From: Gammaproteobacteria bacterium
Lineage (GTDB): Bacteria > Pseudomonadota > Gammaproteobacteria > Steroidobacterales > UBA11654
NCBI GenBank assembly: GCA_002691465.1
Contig: NZHP01000012.1
Coordinates: forward strand, 1-36,472
Direction: 5' to 3'
DNA: 36,472 nt
Shown: one piece after another, positions 32,982-36,472 of the stretch
Layout: each line of letters begins with the position of its first letter
Position numbering within the stretch: the stretch's first letter is position 1
Position numbers and translations under genes: made by a program
Notes under the pieces: generated by a model
The model's input: the letters and a program-made list of their open reading frames with translations, nothing else
The model's database searches: none
What the model was told of the DNA's origin: nothing

Positions 32982-34730
32982 ATGAGTATCCAATCCTTAA
33001 CATATCTTTTTGTCGGCATCAGTTTTGGCCTGTATATTTTTATCGCGATTAAATCGAGAGCTGGATCCACTCATGAGTTTTACATCGCTGGAAAAGGCGT
33101 GCATCCAGTTGCAAATGGAATGGCCACAGCGGCAGATTGGATGTCTGCTGCTTCTTTTATTTCAATGGCTGGATTGATTTCTTTCATGGGCAGAGATGGC
33201 GCGGTTTATCTCATGGGATGGACAGGAGGGTATGTCCTACTGGCTTTGCTTTTGGCACCATACTTAAGAAAGTTTGGTCAATACACCGTCCCTGACTTTA
33301 TTGGCACCCGTTATTATTCCAACACAGCAAGAGTTGTTGCTGTGCTTTGCTTGATCATCGTTTCATTCACCTATGTTGCAGGCCAAATGAGAGGAGTTGG
33401 TATCGTTTTCTCTAGATTTCTTGAAGTTGAAATTGAAACTGGAGTCATCATTGGCATGGGAATTGTTTTCTTTTATGCGGTTCTAGGCGGCATGAAGGGA
33501 ATCACTTATACACAGGTTGCACAGTATTGTGTTTTAATCTTTGCTTATTTGGTTCCAGCAATCTTTATTTCAATTTTAATCACAGGCAATCCAATCCCTC
33601 AATTTGGTTTTGGCGACAGACTGATTGATCAGGATATTTATCTTTTAGAAAAATTGGATCTGATCATGACCGATATTGGTTTTAAACCATATACAAGCGG
33701 ATTAAAAGAGACCATTGATGTTTTTTGTATCACAGCAGCATTGATGCTAGGAACGGCAGGGTTGCCGCATGTAATCGTTCGTTTCTTTACAGTTCCTGAT
33801 GTAGCATCTGCTAGAAGATCAGCTGGATATGCTCTCATCTTTATTGCCATTTTATATACCACTGCACCTGCAGTTTCCACATTCGCAAGATACAATTTGC
33901 TCGAATCAACGCATGATGTTTCGTATCAAGAAGCACCTCAATGGTTTAAAAATTGGGAAGACATTGGATTGATTGCTTGGAGGGATAAGAACAATGATGG
34001 GTTGATTCAGTATGCATCAGGAAACGCCTTTGACCCAGTCAAGCCAAAATATCTAGACTCAAAGGGTGAATTCGGCGAAAGGGTCATTGCAAATAACTCT
34101 CAAGCTTCATCTGGTAATGAAGTCTACATTGATCGAGACATCATGGTACTGGCAAACCCAGAGATTGCAGAGTTGCCACCTTGGATTATTGCTTTGGTTG
34201 CTGCAGGTGCACTGGCGGCTGCCTTATCAACTGCTGCAGGCCTCCTACTAGTCATTTCAGCTTCTGTTTCGCATGACCTTATCAAGAAGACTTTTGCTAC
34301 TAATATTACTGAAAAGAAAGAGCTTTTGTATGCTCGTTTTTCAGTTCTGATAGCTGTGATTATCGCTGGCTTATTCGGTATTTATCCCCCTGGCTTTGTT
34401 GCTCAAGTGGTTGCATTTGCGTTTGGCCTTGCTGCAGCAACACTTTTCCCAGCACTTTTGTTGGGAATCTTCACCAAAAAAATAAATAAAGAAGGTGCCA
34501 TTTCAGGAATGTTAGCAGGGCTCATTTTTACCTTGACGTATATCGTGTATTTCAAATTCATGCATCCAGAGCTTAATTTTTCATCGAACTGGTTATGGGG
34601 TATATCACCTGAAGGTATTGGTACAATAGGTATGGTTATTAATATTTCAGTGAGCTTAATTGTGTCATTAGTGACAAGAAAAACGCCTGATGAGATTAGG
34701 GATCTGGTAGATCAAATTAGACAACCTTAG
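32982..34730 (+). CDS. Sodium:solute symporter (VC_2705-type, acetate/carboxylate permease-like)
   Basis: 582 residues with about 13 membrane helices. AGKGVHPVANGMATAADWMSAASFISMAG and VPDFIGTRYYSNTARVVA are SSS signatures; AALSTAAGLLLVISASVSHDL holds the sodium-site Ser/Thr. Between helices (about residues 305-390) is a soluble insert with DKNNDGLIQY, an EF-hand-like Dx(D/N)xDG loop that is typical of this subfamily. Together with DUF4212 it is likely a sodium-driven uptake system for a small carboxylate; the substrate is inferred from family, not shown. Confidence 0.92.
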   Translation: MSIQSLTYLFVGISFGLYIFIAIKSRAGSTHEFYIAGKGVHPVANGMATAADWMSAASFISMAGLISFMGRDGAVYLMGWTGGYVLLALLLAPYLRKFGQYTVPDFIGTRYYSNTARVVAVLCLIIVSFTYVAGQMRGVGIVFSRFLEVEIETGVIIGMGIVFFYAVLGGMKGITYTQVAQYCVLIFAYLVPAIFISILITGNPIPQFGFGDRLIDQDIYLLEKLDLIMTDIGFKPYTSGLKETIDVFCITAALMLGTAGLPHVIVRFFTVPDVASARRSAGYALIFIAILYTTAPAVSTFARYNLLESTHDVSYQEAPQWFKNWEDIGLIAWRDKNNDGLIQYASGNAFDPVKPKYLDSKGEFGERVIANNSQASSGNEVYIDRDIMVLANPEIAELPPWIIALVAAGALAAALSTAAGLLLVISASVSHDLIKKTFATNITEKKELLYARFSVLIAVIIAGLFGIYPPGFVAQVVAFAFGLAAATLFPALLLGIFTKKINKEGAISGMLAGLIFTLTYIVYFKFMHPELNFSSNWLWGISPEGIGTIGMVINISVSLIVSLVTRKTPDEIRDLVDQIRQP

Positions 34731-34739
34731 GAGAAGCGA

Positions 34740-35549
34740 GTGATTGAAACTATATTTTTTGAAGCGTCCATGCACCAATTTGCATATTTTATAAATTGGT
34801 TAGCGCTCACATTGCTTTGGATGACCAGTATTAGGATAAAAGATTCAAGCATCATAGATATTTATTGGGGATTCGGTTTCGTCCTAATTGCTTGGGCTTG
34901 TTCTTTTCATAATTATATAAACGGATTAGGATCAACTGATATACAAGGAATACTGCTAGTAATGGTCACTATTTGGGGGTTGAGACTTACTTATTATCTT
35001 GCAAGGCGGAATTTAGGACATGGCGAGGATTATAGATATGTAAAAATGAGAAATGACTCCAAAAGAGACTGGAGACTCGTCAGTTACTTTAGAGTCTTTA
35101 TGCTCCAAGGAGTTCTTCAAGCAATCATTTCATGGCCAATTTTTTTGATCTTTAGTCTTGATACAAAAAAAGGCTCTTCCACCTTAGTTGCTTTCGCAAT
35201 CATATTTTTTATCATCGGATTTCTATTTGAATCCATTGCAGACCAACAAATGAAGAAATTTAAGTCGGATCCAAATAACTCATCTAAGATCTTGAACAAA
35301 GGCTTATGGAAATACTCAAGGCACCCAAATTATTTTGGTGACTTTCTTCAGTGGTTTGCAATCTTTGTATTATCTTTATCGACAGGGTCTTTCTTAGGGG
35401 TGGTTGCCCCTGCAATGATGTTATTCATCTTTTTCAAGTTGACGATTCGTTTGTTGGAAAAGCCTCAATCTAAAAAAAGACCTGGCTACAATCAATACAT
35501 CGATGACACGAACATGTTTTTTCCAGGACCGAGAAGGAAAAAGGATTAG
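34740..35549 (+). CDS. DUF1295 membrane protein (steroid 5-alpha-reductase/methyltransferase fold)
   Basis: 269 residues with six to seven membrane helices. The C-terminal WKYSRHPNYFGDFLQWFAIF is the isoprenylcysteine methyltransferase/steroid-reductase motif of DUF1295. Family members act on lipids or sterol-like substrates with NADPH or SAM. The GTG start has AGGAG 6 nt upstream. It closes the seven-gene run begun at 30563; a weak AAGGATTA/TAATCCTT dyad follows. Confidence 0.88.
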   Translation: MIETIFFEASMHQFAYFINWLALTLLWMTSIRIKDSSIIDIYWGFGFVLIAWACSFHNYINGLGSTDIQGILLVMVTIWGLRLTYYLARRNLGHGEDYRYVKMRNDSKRDWRLVSYFRVFMLQGVLQAIISWPIFLIFSLDTKKGSSTLVAFAIIFFIIGFLFESIADQQMKKFKSDPNNSSKILNKGLWKYSRHPNYFGDFLQWFAIFVLSLSTGSFLGVVAPAMMLFIFFKLTIRLLEKPQSKKRPGYNQYIDDTNMFFPGPRRKKD

Positions 35550-35563
35550 ATAAAACTTATTAC

Positions 35564-36166
35564 TTAATCCTTAAGCCTTTGATACCACGTTGAAGTATCT
35601 TTAGGTATAAAATTTCTAATTTCTATAATTGCTTCGTCAACATTATTCACTAGAACCAACTCTTCGCTCGTTGATTGAGGCAAAAATCCTTCTTTGACTG
35701 CGTGCTCGATGAACACCTTTAGTTTTGAATAATAATTTTCAATATTGAGTAAAATAATTGGCTTTGTTTGTAGCCCTAGTTGATTCCAGGTCAAAGATTC
35801 AAAAAACTCTTCCCATGTTCCCACTCCACCAGGAAGGCAGACCACGGCTTGAGATTTATCAGCCATCATCTTCTTTCGTTCATGCATATTTTTTACAATG
35901 ATTAATTCATTTAAGCCTTGATGACCAACTTCAATATCGTCTAATTGTTCTGTAATAATTCCTGTTATATAGCCGCCAGCATCTATCGCGCTGTTACCAA
36001 GAATCCCCATTAAGCCATTGCTGCCACCACCGTAAACTATTCCATAATTATTTTCTGTCAGTTTCCAAGCAAGCTCTTTTGCGGTTTCTGAGTATATGTC
36101 TCTATTCCCTGGGCTTGAACCAGCGAAAACACAGACGTTTTTAATTTCAAAAGAATCAGAAGACAT
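35564..36166 (-). CDS. LOG family protein (nucleoside 5'-monophosphate phosphoribohydrolase)
   Basis: 200 residues. VCVFAGSSPGNRDIYSE, GIVYGGGSNGLMGILG, MHERKKMMADKSQAVVCLPGGVGTWEEFFE and QLGLQTKPIILLN are the complete LOG/TIGR00730 signatures, including PGGxGTxxE and the Arg before it. These enzymes cleave the ribose-base bond of (modified) AMP. It begins 2 bp after the DASS transporter and is probably co-transcribed. Confidence 0.94.
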   Translation of the reverse strand: MSSDSFEIKNVCVFAGSSPGNRDIYSETAKELAWKLTENNYGIVYGGGSNGLMGILGNSAIDAGGYITGIITEQLDDIEVGHQGLNELIIVKNMHERKKMMADKSQAVVCLPGGVGTWEEFFESLTWNQLGLQTKPIILLNIENYYSKLKVFIEHAVKEGFLPQSTSEELVLVNNVDEAIIEIRNFIPKDTSTWYQRLKD

Positions 36167-36168
36167 AT

Positions 36169-36472
36169 TTATATGAGAAACAAAGGAACAAGATATAAAC
36201 CTGCTAGTGTCACAACAACAATAGCAATCAAATTGATAACAATTCCTGCCCTCATCATTTGAGGAACCTTGATCAATTCTGACCCAAAGACAATTGCATT
36301 GGGGGGAGTTGCAACAGGCAACATAAATGCACAGCTTGCAGCAATTGCAATAGAAGCGGTGAGAAGAAGGGGATCAAAACCAAACTGAGTGGCTATAATT
36401 GCAACTATGGGCAAAAAAGTAGCGGTGGTTGCTAAATTAGATGTGAGTTCAGTAAGAAATATAATTAAGGCC
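36169..36472 (-). CDS. DASS/SLC13-type sodium/carboxylate transporter, C-terminal part (5' end outside window)
   Basis: The frame is open to the right edge; the visible ~100 residues include TELTSNLATTATFLPIV, a hallmark of the second half of SLC13/DASS transporters (SNT/SNA substrate and sodium site), and FMLPVATPPNAIVFGS, another one. The ATG-like start suggested within the window (a TTG at 36414) falls inside that motif, so it is not a real start. The family carries dicarboxylates or citrate with sodium, or sulphate. It is upstream of and nearly overlapping the LOG gene. Confidence 0.9.
   Translation of the reverse strand, partial: ALIIFLTELTSNLATTATFLPIVAIIATQFGFDPLLLTASIAIAASCAFMLPVATPPNAIVFGSELIKVPQMMRAGIVINLIAIVVVTLAGLYLVPLFLI

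Noticed and set aside
35541..35572. AAGGATTA/TAATCCTT inverted repeat as a terminator
   Set aside because: The 8-bp stem is AT-rich with a 16-nt loop and no T run, so termination is not supported; it sits between convergent stops and may be chance.

Overview
This window is AT-rich and almost wall-to-wall coding, with short or overlapping gene junctions and no gene-free stretch over about 130 bases. Gene order points to a gammaproteobacterium: ispB sits divergent from rplU-rpmA-obgE, rpsT is divergent from murJ, and ileS is followed directly by lspA. The streamlined layout, low GC and absence of phage, IS or plasmid genes suggest a marine oligotroph, perhaps SAR86-like; that lineage guess is inference. 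Two features look more alphaproteobacterial: an Irr-like Fur-family regulator and an Mrp/ApbC without the usual CxxC.

Layout. 1-863: end of a DUF169 protein with a C-terminal PCP_red-like domain. 869-5883 (minus): one tightly packed run, ispB, trhO, a membrane protein, a Tat-type FAD oxidoreductase, a 50-residue membrane protein, a PCuAC copper chaperone and a Sco protein. 6007-7750: rplU-rpmA-obgE, with rpsT convergent. 8160-15293: murJ, ileS, lspA, the Irr-like regulator, a Bax-inhibitor-1 family protein, a 57-residue membrane protein and mrp. 15297-19743: the glyoxylate-shunt locus, with a large XRE-type regulator divergent from malate synthase and isocitrate lyase. Three tandem 14-bp elements lie between them, a likely shared operator.

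19796-29985 is accessory metabolism: a small Gly-rich membrane protein, a PF10118 diiron-type protein, an exported PDZ protein behind a terminator-like leader hairpin, a GNAT acetyltransferase, an MDR reductase and two alpha/beta hydrolases. Then come a minus-strand operon (secreted protein, sterol-desaturase-like protein, 39-residue membrane protein, PPOX-fold protein) and a plus-strand operon (methyltransferase, coiled-coil protein, CinA-like/NadD-like fusion). A gpx-DUF1330 pair follows on the minus strand. 30563-35549 is a seven-gene plus-strand operon: exported double-VOC protein, VOC protein, small membrane protein, NTF2-like protein, DUF4212 and sodium/solute symporter subunits, and a DUF1295 enzyme. 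The window closes with a LOG-family gene and the 3' end of a DASS/SLC13 transporter.

The most interesting points are: (i) three exported proteins whose predicted mature N-termini are Gly-Gly-His or Gly-Val-His, the ATCUN copper/nickel-binding signature, in a window that also encodes PCuAC and Sco; (ii) the three-unit 14-bp operator array at the glyoxylate locus; (iii) a CinA-like/NMN-adenylyltransferase-like fusion; (iv) three unlisted small membrane-protein genes wired into operons by overlapping stop and start codons; (v) a probable leaderless transcript for the Irr-like regulator. No tRNA, rRNA, CRISPR array or mobile element was seen.
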